A stretch of 64,000 bases of DNA from Eubacteriales bacterium (GTDB taxonomy: Bacteria > Bacillota > Clostridia > Lachnospirales > Lachnospiraceae), in NCBI GenBank assembly GCA_030533385.1, contig JAUNJG010000002.1:34501-98500 (forward strand). Reading direction: 5' to 3'. The notes below the pieces were generated by a model. That model searched no databases. It saw only the letters and a program-made list of their open reading frames with translations, and was not told the origin of the DNA. The position numbers were made by a program, and so were the translations under genes. Of this stretch, positions 25,355-34,335 are shown piece by piece; within the stretch, counting starts at the first letter, position 1; every line of letters starts with the position of its first letter.

Positions 25355-27508
25355 ATGAATATCAGCAAAGAAAGACATCGATGTCTTGGATGCATGGAAA
25401 TGTATCTCTCTTTTGATGAGGTGTGTCCCTACTGTGGGTATGCCAATGGCGCACCGCCGAAAGAAATGTACCATCTCGCTCCGGGAACCTGGCTGGAACA
25501 GCGATATCTGATTGGGAGAGTGCTTGGATTCGGGGGTTTCGGAATTACATATGTTGGATGGGATGATAAGCTAGAAAGAAAGGTGGCAGTGAAGGAGTAT
25601 CTGCCGGGAGACTGTTCCACCAGGATTCCTGGTTCTGAGGCGGTGACGGTGTTTGAAGGAGAAAAAGAAGAACAATATCACAAAGGATTTCAAATGTTCA
25701 TGGAAGAGGGGGAGAAATTGATGAAATTTCAGATGTTCCCTGCTATCGTAAATGTCTTTGACTGTTTGGAGGCCAACGGAACCGCCTATCTGATTATGGA
25801 ATATTTGGATGGATGCACTTTGAGAGAAGTTCTGGAAGAAAGAAAAAGGCTGGATATTGATGAGACGCTAAGAATGATGCTCCCTGTTATGAATGATCTG
25901 GAAAAGATTCATGAGGCGGGATTGATTCACAGAGACATTGCGCCGGACAATATTTTCATCACAAAAGAAAATAAGGTGAAGCTGCTGGATTTCGGTTCTG
26001 CACGCTATGTGACGTTGACACATAGCAAAAGTCTGAGTGTGATTATCAAGGCGGGATATGCACCTCCGGAGCAATACCAGTCTCACGGAAGACAGGGAAG
26101 CTGGACAGATGTTTACGGTTTGGCAGCGACGATGTATCGTATGTTGACGGGAATCCCCCCGGAAGATGCCATGGAAAGAATGGAAAAGGATCGTCTGGAA
26201 TTGCCGTCGAAAAATGGAGCGGATTTACTGAAAAATCAGGAGATTGCCCTGATGAACGCATTAAATACTGCTGTAGATAGCAGGACGGCCACGATGGGAG
26301 AGTTCAAAGCTCAGCTATTTTCAGAAGGAACGCTGACAAGGCAGAAAGATGAGAAAAGGGATAATCATAGCGGAAAAGGACTTCCTCTATTTTGGATGGG
26401 AACGCTGGCAGTCCTTTGTTTCTCCGCAGGAATGGGAGTCCTCTTTTTTTCCGGTTTCTCTCGAATAGGAGGGACTCCTCAGAAAAAGATGACGGCTCCC
26501 GCTACCGGACTGATAGGAAATTACAGAGGCTTTCTTTATGATGAGGTGGTAGAGGAAGCCAAAAAAAATGGAATTATACTGGAAATCGTCAATACAAGCA
26601 ACGAGGTGAACGGGGAAAAACTGACGGACGATACCATCGGTAAAATATTGAGTCAGATGCCGGAGGCAGGCACTTTTCCGAAAGACTGGGACGGAAAGCT
26701 CTCGGTGGTGGTCAGTGCCGGGACGAAGAAGAGTAAGGTGGGAAATTATGGAGGGTATTCTCTGGATGATGTGAAGGAAATGATGCAAAAAGAACATATT
26801 CTGCTGCAAGAAGGAGAGGAATTCTCAAGCAATATCATCAAGGGCTATGTGGCGGGCCAATCTTTTCCCAAGGGGGAGGAAGTGCCTGCGGGTTCTGCCG
26901 TCGTCGTAAACGTTTCTGCGGGAGAGGCAGACATAGACAAGACAAAGACGTTTCAGATGCCGGAGATGTCGGGCAAAACCTTTGGAGAGGCGCTGCAGCT
27001 GGCAGAAAGAAAGGGATTTTATGTGGGCATTTCGGAACACAGATACAGTGCGAAGGAGAAGAAGGGAACTGTTTGTGGTCAGTCGGTGCCGGCCAAAACG
27101 GAGAGCAGAGAAGGGACAGAAGTCTTTTTGGTCATCAGCGACGGGCCGGAGCAAAAGAACGTGCCGAATGTAATAGGACGAGAGCAGACAGATGCTGAAA
27201 AAGAACTGCAAGCACAAAAACTGAAAGTAAAAGTCGTCCATGATTACAATGATTCTTATGGTGCCGGATATGAAAAAGGCATCGTCATGGAACAGAGTAA
27301 AAAAGGAGGGACGACAGTGAACGAGGGAACCGAAGTTACGCTGACAATCAGCCGGGGTTCCGAACCGACGACACAGGAAAGAGCAACTAGGAGAAGCTCC
27401 GTTGGACGCGGCAGCAAAAAAACGACCCGGAATACCCAAAAGAAAAAGAGGAGACAGACTAAAGAATATAAGAAGAAATGGACGGATATCAAGCCGAGAA
27501 AGAAATAG
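25355..27508 (+). CDS. Membrane Ser/Thr protein kinase with N-terminal zinc ribbon and four PASTA domains
   Basis: A 717-residue protein; the start at 25355 follows AAAGGAG. A zinc ribbon (C10, C13, C24, C27) leads into a full kinase domain (about 48-325): glycine loop GFGGFG (58-63), VAVK with K80, HRDIAPDN (H192-D194), DFG (212-214), APPEQY and TDVYGLAATMYRMLTG. One membrane helix follows (about 344-366). The extracellular part contains four PASTA-like repeats, each ending in a VSAG, VISDG or ISRG strand, then a very basic Lys/Arg tail. PASTA kinases sense muropeptides or lipid II and phosphorylate cell-wall and division proteins. The zinc ribbon recurs in four other proteins of this cluster. 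Catalytic residues are all intact. Confidence 0.92.
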   Translation: MNISKERHRCLGCMEMYLSFDEVCPYCGYANGAPPKEMYHLAPGTWLEQRYLIGRVLGFGGFGITYVGWDDKLERKVAVKEYLPGDCSTRIPGSEAVTVFEGEKEEQYHKGFQMFMEEGEKLMKFQMFPAIVNVFDCLEANGTAYLIMEYLDGCTLREVLEERKRLDIDETLRMMLPVMNDLEKIHEAGLIHRDIAPDNIFITKENKVKLLDFGSARYVTLTHSKSLSVIIKAGYAPPEQYQSHGRQGSWTDVYGLAATMYRMLTGIPPEDAMERMEKDRLELPSKNGADLLKNQEIALMNALNTAVDSRTATMGEFKAQLFSEGTLTRQKDEKRDNHSGKGLPLFWMGTLAVLCFSAGMGVLFFSGFSRIGGTPQKKMTAPATGLIGNYRGFLYDEVVEEAKKNGIILEIVNTSNEVNGEKLTDDTIGKILSQMPEAGTFPKDWDGKLSVVVSAGTKKSKVGNYGGYSLDDVKEMMQKEHILLQEGEEFSSNIIKGYVAGQSFPKGEEVPAGSAVVVNVSAGEADIDKTKTFQMPEMSGKTFGEALQLAERKGFYVGISEHRYSAKEKKGTVCGQSVPAKTESREGTEVFLVISDGPEQKNVPNVIGREQTDAEKELQAQKLKVKVVHDYNDSYGAGYEKGIVMEQSKKGGTTVNEGTEVTLTISRGSEPTTQERATRRSSVGRGSKKTTRNTQKKKRRQTKEYKKKWTDIKPRKK

Positions 27509-27578
27509 AGAAAAGTACATCACGAAAAAGGAGACAGAGCAGGAAATATCCTAAAGACAGGGGAGACAGGAGGGAAAA

Positions 27579-27974
27579 ATGAGGAGAAGAGGCGGCATGA
27601 TGAAAAAATTTTTGATTATTCTTCTGGTGTTGACAGGAGGTTTTGCCATGGTAAAAGCGGAGGCCTTGGCCGGAAGAAGGATGCCAGGGATAAAGTTGAA
27701 AACCGCAAAGAGATATAAAAAGTATATCAAAGTAACCTGGGGCAGAAATACAAGGGTGGATGGATATAAAATTTATGCGGCGAAAGATAAAAAATTTCAT
27801 CATTGTCTCGGCGGAGTCAATGTGAAAGGTAATCATTATACAGAGTATAAAATTCGTGTGAATCAAAGGAAGCTGAAAAAGATGAGATATGTACAGATTG
27901 TCGGCTGGAAAAAGAAAAAAGGAAAAGTGTATCATACCAGACTGACGAGGCGTTCGATAAGAAAGGTAAAGTAG
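27579..27974 (+). CDS. Small secreted protein with FnIII-like domain
   Basis: A 131-residue basic protein, with start at 27579 after CAGGAGG (an ATG 21 bases later is also possible). A signal peptide (KKFLIILLVLTGGFAMVKA) is followed by LKTAKRYKKYIKVTWGRNT and VDGYKIYAAKDKKF, the pattern of fibronectin type III-like domains found in surface proteins of Clostridia. It ends in a Lys/Arg-rich segment. There is no sorting signal. It sits between two PASTA receptor genes, so a role as extracellular partner or wall-bound protein is inferred. It cannot be assigned further. Confidence 0.65.
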   Translation: MRRRGGMMKKFLIILLVLTGGFAMVKAEALAGRRMPGIKLKTAKRYKKYIKVTWGRNTRVDGYKIYAAKDKKFHHCLGGVNVKGNHYTEYKIRVNQRKLKKMRYVQIVGWKKKKGKVYHTRLTRRSIRKVK

Positions 27975-28054
27975 TTTTTCTCGTCGGAATCGTGGAAGGG
28001 ATGCGGCAAATTTTGGGATTGTAACGGTTTTTAGCTGATGAATGGAGGAAAGAA

Positions 28055-30232
28055 ATGAAAATAAGATGTATGGGATGTATGGAGGAATACGATTCTTATT
28101 TTGAGATATGCCCCCTGTGCGGTATGATGAAAAAACCCATGCGGCATCATGGATTCGGATTGAGGCCGGAAACGATATTGAACCAGAAATATATGGCGGG
28201 GGTACTCCTTGATTGTGATGACAGCACAACGACTTATATTGGATACGATTTGATGAACCTAAGGAAGGTCATTCTCAATGAGTATGAAGCATTGCCTGAA
28301 ATTGCCCCGCAGTTTTTTCGCGTGAGAATTCCGGGGTTGTTTCAGGTGTACGATACCTTTTCACAGGGGGCGAAATGGTATGTCGTCACAGAGTATGCCT
28401 CCGGCATCGCACTGGGACAGCGCATGATAGCGGAAGGGAAAATGAGCATGGAAAGGGCGCTTGAATTCATGATGCCCGTCATGGAGATATTAAACCGGAT
28501 GCACAGTCGGGGAATGTACCATTTGAGGGTCAACCCCAATGCAATTTTTCTTACAGAAAATGGGGAAGTCAAGTTGATGGTTCCGGGGGTGTACCAGTCT
28601 GTCATCGGTTCACATAGAAGAAAAAATGTTTTGTCAGAAGAATCTTTTTATATGGCTCCCGAGGTGAAGGAGGCAAAAAGGAGCGAAAGGGAAAAATCGG
28701 ATGTGTATAGCGTGTGCGCTGTATTTTATAAGATACTCACCGGAGAAGTTCCTGTCAAAGGAGCGGTGAGAGAGTGGGAGGAGGCTCTGGACGTATCAAA
28801 AAAGAGAGGAGAGATTCTCTCGGAATCTCGAAAAAATATTTTGATGAACGGCTTGCTGTTTCGGCAGGATGCTGAGACGGGGAGCATGAAAAAGTTGCTT
28901 TGGCAGTTTTCGTCCATCAGGACAATAAAAAGAGAAGGACAGACGGAGAAAGCAAGCGAGGAGAAAAAAAGAGAAGACACCCGGGAAGAACTCTGCGGAT
29001 ACCATCAAGAGGGCGAGACGCATATGGAAGAGGGGAAAAAGATAAAGAGGAAAAGAGAGGAAAGATTGCCGATGACCCTGGGATTTTTTCTTGTGTGCGG
29101 GATTGTCATCGTCGCTGTTACCAGATTTTGGTGGAGTGGCCAGACGGAGAATGTGGGGAAGAAAATAACGCAAGAGGCGTTTTCCTCCTATGTGCCAAAT
29201 CTCATCGGCAGTAATTATGAGAGGGCAAAAAAGGAAGCAGACATAGAGATAATGGATAGATTAAATGATGAGAAAAAGGCAGGAGACATATTGAAGCAGG
29301 TGCCGGAGCCGGGAACAGTGTTGCAGGAGAACCAGAAAATAAATGTGATTGTCAGTGCGGGGAGTCAAAAGGTGTCTCTAAAGGAGGCGGTAGGAATGGT
29401 CAGAGGTCGTGATAAAGAGGAAAAGATGGAAGAAGCCGGATTCCTCATAAAGAAAGAGGAAGTGGAGAGCAACATTCTTCCGGGATATGTTGTTTCCGTC
29501 GAGAGGGAGGAGAGAGGGGAAATTCCCCGAAAGATTGTGTTATCAGATGCAGAGTATGCAGATTATGAAATTCCAGCGGGCTGTTCCATAATGGTGGAGG
29601 TTTCCTCGGGGACGGAGAGGGTTGACAATAGAGATGTATCACTTCCTCCGGCCGAAAAATTGCTGGGAGAAAGCTTTGAGTCTGTATTAGAGCAAGCTGA
29701 AAAAAATAATTTTTATGTCGGTCTATGTGAGGAGACGGAGTATTCTCTGGAAATTCCTGCAGGGAAAGTCTGCGGAATCAAAAAGATAAAAAGCAGACCG
29801 AAAATAGACTACAAAGATGCCGTTTTGGTGACGTTAAGCAGGGGATTGCGGTCGTTTCATGTGTCCGCCTGTAGGGGAGAGGTGGAACAAAAAGTAGAAC
29901 AAATGTTAAAAAAATATAATATAAAAATTGAAAAGAAAAGGGAATACAGTAACGTTGATGCGCCGGGAACGGTGATGAAAGCATATGCGAATTGTAAACA
30001 TAAGACCGATGAGGTGGAAAAATGGGGGGAAGGAGAGGTTCACTGGGGAGATGAAGTGACGCTTGTTTTGAGCAGAGGATCGGAGCCAAAAACGGCAAGA
30101 AAAATAGAGACGATTCCGCAAAAGCCGTCGGGGAATTCCGCAGAACCCCAAAAAGAAGGAGGACGGAAAAAACAAAATCAGCGTTCGCGCAAAAAGAATC
30201 CGTCCAGGCCGGACGCCTTAAAAGACAGGTAG
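28055..30232 (+). CDS. PASTA-domain membrane pseudokinase with zinc ribbon
   Basis: A 725-residue protein with the same architecture as the kinase at 25355: zinc ribbon (C5, C8, C19, C22), kinase fold (about 38-300), membrane helix (about 345-365) and four divergent PASTA-like repeats ending in VSAG, VSSG and LSRG strands. The active site is dismantled: no glycine loop (VLLDCDDSTTTYIG), the VAVK lysine replaced (VILN, residues 72-75), HRD-PxN reads YHLRVNPN, and DFG is replaced by MVPG. APE and SDVYS of the C-lobe remain. It is therefore most likely a non-catalytic regulator, perhaps an allosteric partner of the flanking kinases. The length and intact frame argue against a decaying pseudogene. 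Confidence 0.85.
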   Translation: MKIRCMGCMEEYDSYFEICPLCGMMKKPMRHHGFGLRPETILNQKYMAGVLLDCDDSTTTYIGYDLMNLRKVILNEYEALPEIAPQFFRVRIPGLFQVYDTFSQGAKWYVVTEYASGIALGQRMIAEGKMSMERALEFMMPVMEILNRMHSRGMYHLRVNPNAIFLTENGEVKLMVPGVYQSVIGSHRRKNVLSEESFYMAPEVKEAKRSEREKSDVYSVCAVFYKILTGEVPVKGAVREWEEALDVSKKRGEILSESRKNILMNGLLFRQDAETGSMKKLLWQFSSIRTIKREGQTEKASEEKKREDTREELCGYHQEGETHMEEGKKIKRKREERLPMTLGFFLVCGIVIVAVTRFWWSGQTENVGKKITQEAFSSYVPNLIGSNYERAKKEADIEIMDRLNDEKKAGDILKQVPEPGTVLQENQKINVIVSAGSQKVSLKEAVGMVRGRDKEEKMEEAGFLIKKEEVESNILPGYVVSVEREERGEIPRKIVLSDAEYADYEIPAGCSIMVEVSSGTERVDNRDVSLPPAEKLLGESFESVLEQAEKNNFYVGLCEETEYSLEIPAGKVCGIKKIKSRPKIDYKDAVLVTLSRGLRSFHVSACRGEVEQKVEQMLKKYNIKIEKKREYSNVDAPGTVMKAYANCKHKTDEVEKWGEGEVHWGDEVTLVLSRGSEPKTARKIETIPQKPSGNSAEPQKEGGRKKQNQRSRKKNPSRPDALKDR

Positions 30233-30244
30233 TGAGGAGGAAAT

Positions 30245-31210
30245 ATGAAAAAGATAGGCAAATTGATACGGATAGGGCTATTTGGCATGATATGCATGAT
30301 GATAGCTGCAACGAAGGCGGAAGCAACAGCGGCAGAGGGCTTGGAAAGGAGGGTGGCAGGATTTGACCTGTCCGCAGAAACGATGACCATGGATAAGGTC
30401 AATCAGGCGAAGGCAGTCATTGCAGAGTATGACGCACTTTCGGTGAAAGAGCAAAGAGCATTGAATGTGGAGACGAGGGAGAAGATTTTGTCGGTCAGAA
30501 AGGGCATAAACGATGTGTTTCGTTGTGGACCGGAAGCTTGGTATCGTTATAAAGATGGAGTGCTGACTGTTTTTGGCAGAGGAGTTTTGTACGATTACAT
30601 AGAAAATTTTGACGAGAAAAATTTAGAAAATGATGTGAGAAAGCGCTCTTATCAAAACTATGCTTCTGATACAAAGAAAGTGGTGATAGAGGATGGAATT
30701 ACCAAAATCGGGAGAGGTGCTTTTGCCTGTTTTTCCGGCATGGAAGAACTTCAGATTCGGAGAAGACAGACGAAAGTAATCATAGGGAAAGCGGCTTTTT
30801 TTGAATGCACTAATTTAAAAATAATTTCCATGAAAAATGTGAGTGCCATCGAATTTTGTGGGTTTGGCAAATGTAAAAAATTAAAAAAGGCAGACTTGCC
30901 GGAGGGGCTTGTCTCTGTTGGAAAATCTGCATTTTTGGAGTGCGTCGGTCTAAAAATGGTCGTTTTTCCCGTCTCTTTGCGAAAGGTGGGAGATTATTGT
31001 TTCTTTGGGTGTAAGAGGCTGTCTGTTGTGGAGGAAAAAGGCAGAGTGAAACAATGTGGAAAATTTATATTTTATGAGGCAAAGAAAAAGGGAAAAGTGA
31101 TATGCCGGTCAAAAAAGGCTGCCCGATCTACATTTGTGAAAAAGGCGAAGGCATCCGGGTGGAAGATATTGCCAAAAGGCACAAAGAAAGGAGTACATAC
31201 AGGAAAATAA
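30245..31210 (+). CDS. Secreted leucine-rich-repeat (BspA-type) protein
   Basis: A 321-residue protein with a signal peptide (hydrophobic residues about 8-22, ending near ATKAEA). After a helical region of about 80 residues come LRR_5-type repeats: VVIEDGITKIGRGAFACFSG, VIIGKAAFFECTNL, LPEGLVSVGKSAFLECVGL and VSLRKVGDYCFFGCKRL. These repeats form extracellular binding surfaces in many gut Firmicutes. A basic tail follows; no anchor is seen. It starts 12 bases after the pseudokinase stop and 19 bases before the next kinase, so it is almost certainly in the same transcript. It may be a ligand or co-receptor of the kinases. Confidence 0.78.
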   Translation: MKKIGKLIRIGLFGMICMMIAATKAEATAAEGLERRVAGFDLSAETMTMDKVNQAKAVIAEYDALSVKEQRALNVETREKILSVRKGINDVFRCGPEAWYRYKDGVLTVFGRGVLYDYIENFDEKNLENDVRKRSYQNYASDTKKVVIEDGITKIGRGAFACFSGMEELQIRRRQTKVIIGKAAFFECTNLKIISMKNVSAIEFCGFGKCKKLKKADLPEGLVSVGKSAFLECVGLKMVVFPVSLRKVGDYCFFGCKRLSVVEEKGRVKQCGKFIFYEAKKKGKVICRSKKAARSTFVKKAKASGWKILPKGTKKGVHTGK

Positions 31211-31229
31211 AGGAGATGAGAAGAAGAAA

Positions 31230-33257
31230 ATGGTGGAAAAACGTTGTTTGAATTGTTTTAAAGAATATGGTGGCGAGTATGAGGTATGTCCTCATTGTGG
31301 ATTCGTGGAAGGGACTCCTCCGAAAGAATTATACCATTTGCATCCGGGGGAAATGTTACATAAAAGGTATCTTGTGGGTACTGTAATTGGATACGGAGGG
31401 TTCGGCATCATTTACCGGGTGTGGGATGACCAGATGAGGCAGATTGTGGCGGTGAAAGAATATTTTCCCGGAGGACTGGTCAACAGGACGCCGGGTGAGA
31501 GGGAGGTTGTCGTATACTCGGGAAACAATCGTGATGTTTTTGAGGCGGGACTGGAAAGATATATGTTGGAAGCGAGAACTATGGCGGCTTTTTCTCATCC
31601 GAACATTGTCCGTCTGTTTGACTATTTTGAAGAAAATAATACGGCATATATTGTGATGGAATTGCTGGACGGCATTTCTTTAAAGAAATTTTTGCTCCAA
31701 AATGGAGGGAAACTGTCGATAGAAGACATGAAATCGGTGATTCTGCCGGTTTTGGATGCTCTGGGAGAAATGCACAGCCACAATATTATTCATCGGGACG
31801 TCAGTCCGGACAATATTTTTTTATGTGTTGGGCAGACCATCAAATTAATTGATTTCGGCGCCGCAAGGTTTTCTGATTCTCAGAAAGAGAAACAATTTTC
31901 TGTCGTGCTAAAGCCCGGATATGCTCCTCCGGAGCAATATAGAGGAAAGAGCCGGCAGGGAAGTTTTACGGATATTTACGCAGTGGGGGCCTGCATGTAT
32001 CGGATTCTTACGGGTGTCATGCCGGAAGAATCCTTGAACAGAATGATGGAAGATAGATTAAAAGAACCGGGAGAGTTGCTGCCTGACTTGCCTTCAAATA
32101 TAAACAATATCATTTTGAAAGCGATGGCCCTTTCCGTAGAATACCGTTTTCAGACCGTCTTTGAAATGAGGGACGCTCTGGAAGGAAAGGAAACTGTTAT
32201 TTCTTATAAAGCAGAACTGAAAAAACGAAAAGCAAGAAGAAAAGTGATGACGGTTCTTGGGATTTGCGGTGCAGCGGCAGTGTGTGTGACAACATATTTT
32301 TTCATTGTTTATCACACTAGGTTGATTCGGGTGAGAGAATACACAAAAGAAATATATTTTTATGTCCCGGAAAGTCAGACGGAATATTATGAAGCCATTG
32401 AAAAAGATTTTGAGACAGATAATGCGAGAGGGGATATTTCCATTGTGAGCGTGCCGGAATCGTCCTATAAATCAGAGGTGTTGCGGAATGTAGGAGGGGA
32501 GAAGGCGGCGGTTCTCTTTTTTAGCGACGGGTTTGAGGAAGGAGAGCTGGACATGGCAGAGAGTTTAAAAAAGCCGGTCATCGACAAGCTGGAAAATCTG
32601 GAATCCCGTTTTTATTATCTCGATGAGTATTATAAATATGAAAAAAATTATACAAGGCTTCCGCTGAGCTTCTCTGTGCCAATTATTGTGGAAAATAAAA
32701 AAGCAGGGAAAACTATGGGCGTCCCGGTGCGAACAGCAGGAGATTTTGCCTTGAAAAAGAAGAAAAAAGGGAAGGCGTCTTTATATAAAGTAAAGGATAC
32801 GGTGGCGATGCAGGTGCAGGCTCTTGCCATTGATGAGCATCAGATTTCAGCGGGGGAAGAAGGATTGACGGCCTTTCTGGATAACAGGCTGGCCTATTAT
32901 GTTACAGACTGGCAGGAATATAAGCAGATGATTACCAACGTGGTAAAAGTGGATCTGGATATTTTGTATCCGGCAGAAGGGACGAAGCTGGAAGCAAGGC
33001 TGGAAGATTATGTGAGCATTTCGGAGGAGGCGGACATGCAGGCGAAAATGATTGCCGAAGATTTTGTCCAGTACATCATCAACAGCCAGGCAGCCTATCT
33101 TCCCAAGCAAAGTAAGGATGTGTTTCCGATTAACAGCCAGGCGATGGAAGTGTTTTCTGATATCTGGATTTTAAGTCTTGCATCTTCTGTCAATCAAGAG
33201 GAAACTGGAAAGGCTCAATTCATCCATTATCTGCATCGGTGCAGTCCGATGGAGTAA
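31230..33257 (+). CDS. Ser/Thr protein kinase with zinc ribbon and solute-binding-protein-like ectodomain
   Basis: A 675-residue protein. Zinc ribbon: C6, C9, C20, C23. Kinase domain (about 45-320): GYGGFG loop, VAVK (K76), HRDVSPDN (188-195), DFG (208-210) and APPEQY. One membrane helix lies at about 339-361. The extracellular 310 residues open with IYFYVPESQTEYYEAIEKDF and continue through AAVLFFSDGFEEGEL, FSVPIIVENKKAGKTMGVPV and a C-terminal AKMIAEDFVQYIINSQAAYL. This resembles type 1 extracellular solute-binding proteins used as sensor domains; it is not PASTA. It therefore probably senses a small soluble ligand. Catalytic residues are intact. The ectodomain assignment is from pattern only. 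Confidence 0.82.
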   Translation: MVEKRCLNCFKEYGGEYEVCPHCGFVEGTPPKELYHLHPGEMLHKRYLVGTVIGYGGFGIIYRVWDDQMRQIVAVKEYFPGGLVNRTPGEREVVVYSGNNRDVFEAGLERYMLEARTMAAFSHPNIVRLFDYFEENNTAYIVMELLDGISLKKFLLQNGGKLSIEDMKSVILPVLDALGEMHSHNIIHRDVSPDNIFLCVGQTIKLIDFGAARFSDSQKEKQFSVVLKPGYAPPEQYRGKSRQGSFTDIYAVGACMYRILTGVMPEESLNRMMEDRLKEPGELLPDLPSNINNIILKAMALSVEYRFQTVFEMRDALEGKETVISYKAELKKRKARRKVMTVLGICGAAAVCVTTYFFIVYHTRLIRVREYTKEIYFYVPESQTEYYEAIEKDFETDNARGDISIVSVPESSYKSEVLRNVGGEKAAVLFFSDGFEEGELDMAESLKKPVIDKLENLESRFYYLDEYYKYEKNYTRLPLSFSVPIIVENKKAGKTMGVPVRTAGDFALKKKKKGKASLYKVKDTVAMQVQALAIDEHQISAGEEGLTAFLDNRLAYYVTDWQEYKQMITNVVKVDLDILYPAEGTKLEARLEDYVSISEEADMQAKMIAEDFVQYIINSQAAYLPKQSKDVFPINSQAMEVFSDIWILSLASSVNQEETGKAQFIHYLHRCSPME

Positions 33258-33423
33258 GACGGAAGGAATGGGAAGGGCAAGGTGGGTTGCTTCTGATATG
33301 CCGTTGGCGGAAACAGGGCTGCGAAAATACAGCTTTAAAAAATGGGGGAAGATAGAAACGAGGGATATTGCATTTTGCCGCAGCACAGGATAGCGGCGAC
33401 AATGAAGATTTTGGAGGAAAGTT

Positions 33424-34335
33424 ATGATTACATTTGCGCAGTTATCAGAGACAGGAGGGCGAAAAGTGAATGAGGACAGCGTAGGATTTGTCGATGTCGG
33501 CCCGGAGATCAGAATGTTTGCATTGGCGGATGGACTGGGCGGTCACGGAAGAGGAGAAGATGCTTCGTCATTGATTGTCCGGGAGGCTGAGGAAACCTTT
33601 CTTCTTAATTATCAGAAGGAAAACTGTCTGCATCTTTGTTTCGAGGAAGGACAGAGGGCGCTGCTGCAAAAGCAGGAGGAGGAGAATGCAAAGGAAGATT
33701 TAAAGAGTACTATGGTTCTGCTGACGATTTGCAATGCGAAGATTCAATGGGGGCATGTGGGAGATTCCAGACTGTATTATTTTGAGGACAGGCATCTGGT
33801 GAAGAGAACGATGGATCACAGTGTTCCTCAGATGCTTGTCAATGCAGGGGAGCTGAAAGAGAGAGAAATTCGGCATCATCCGGATAGAAACCGGTTGCTG
33901 CGGGTGATGGGGATGGAGTGGGAAGTTCCTCAATACCAGATTTCCCCGCCTCTTTTCATGCATACCGGAGAAGAAAGTCGTCAGTTTTTACTTTGTTCTG
34001 ATGGTTTTTGGGAATATATTACGGAAATCCAGATGGAATCTTGTTTACAAAAGGCGGAAACGGTGCAAGACTGGCTAAAAAAGATGGAAAAGATCGTCCT
34101 GGTCAGCGGGAAAGGAGCCAACATGGATAATTTTTCAGCGATTGCGGTGTGGATGTTCGAGGATGATGAAAGGGGTGAGAAAAAATGGGCAGAATTGTTC
34201 AATGCAACGGTGGGCACTACTACGATGCCGAAAAATTTGAGACCTGTCCGCACTGTGTGGAGGGGGAGGAAGAATCTGATCGGAAGCAGGAGAAGGAGTT
34301 CAGGGAAAGTTTGGATGCCAAGCCAACAGCCGTGA
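33424..34335 (+). CDS. PP2C-type Ser/Thr phosphatase
   Basis: A 303-residue cytoplasmic protein. PP2C motifs: RKVNEDSVG (metal-binding Asp), ADGLGGHGRG, the GHVGDSRLYYF strand, CSDGFWEYI and DNFSAIAVW. It would reverse phosphorylation by the cluster's kinases. The recognisable domain ends near residue 245 (VWMFEDDE); the last 50 residues are Arg-rich and unlike the family. This tail is encoded by 151 bases that overlap the start of the next gene in another frame. The overlap begins at a run of six A (in GAGAAAAAATGG), where one extra A would fuse the phosphatase in frame to the FHA protein. The C-terminus is therefore uncertain. Confidence 0.85.
   Translation: MITFAQLSETGGRKVNEDSVGFVDVGPEIRMFALADGLGGHGRGEDASSLIVREAEETFLLNYQKENCLHLCFEEGQRALLQKQEEENAKEDLKSTMVLLTICNAKIQWGHVGDSRLYYFEDRHLVKRTMDHSVPQMLVNAGELKEREIRHHPDRNRLLRVMGMEWEVPQYQISPPLFMHTGEESRQFLLCSDGFWEYITEIQMESCLQKAETVQDWLKKMEKIVLVSGKGANMDNFSAIAVWMFEDDERGEKKWAELFNATVGTTTMPKNLRPVRTVWRGRKNLIGSRRRSSGKVWMPSQQP

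Noticed and set aside
26825-27523. Minus-strand open frame of 232 codons opposite the PASTA domains
   Set aside because: Shadow of the kinase gene on the other strand; composition is Phe/Ser/Leu-rich as expected for antisense of Lys/Glu codons, with no family resemblance.
33178-33393. Open frame of 71 codons between the third kinase and the first phosphatase
   Set aside because: It starts inside the kinase gene in another frame, has no ribosome binding site, and shows no resemblance to a known protein.
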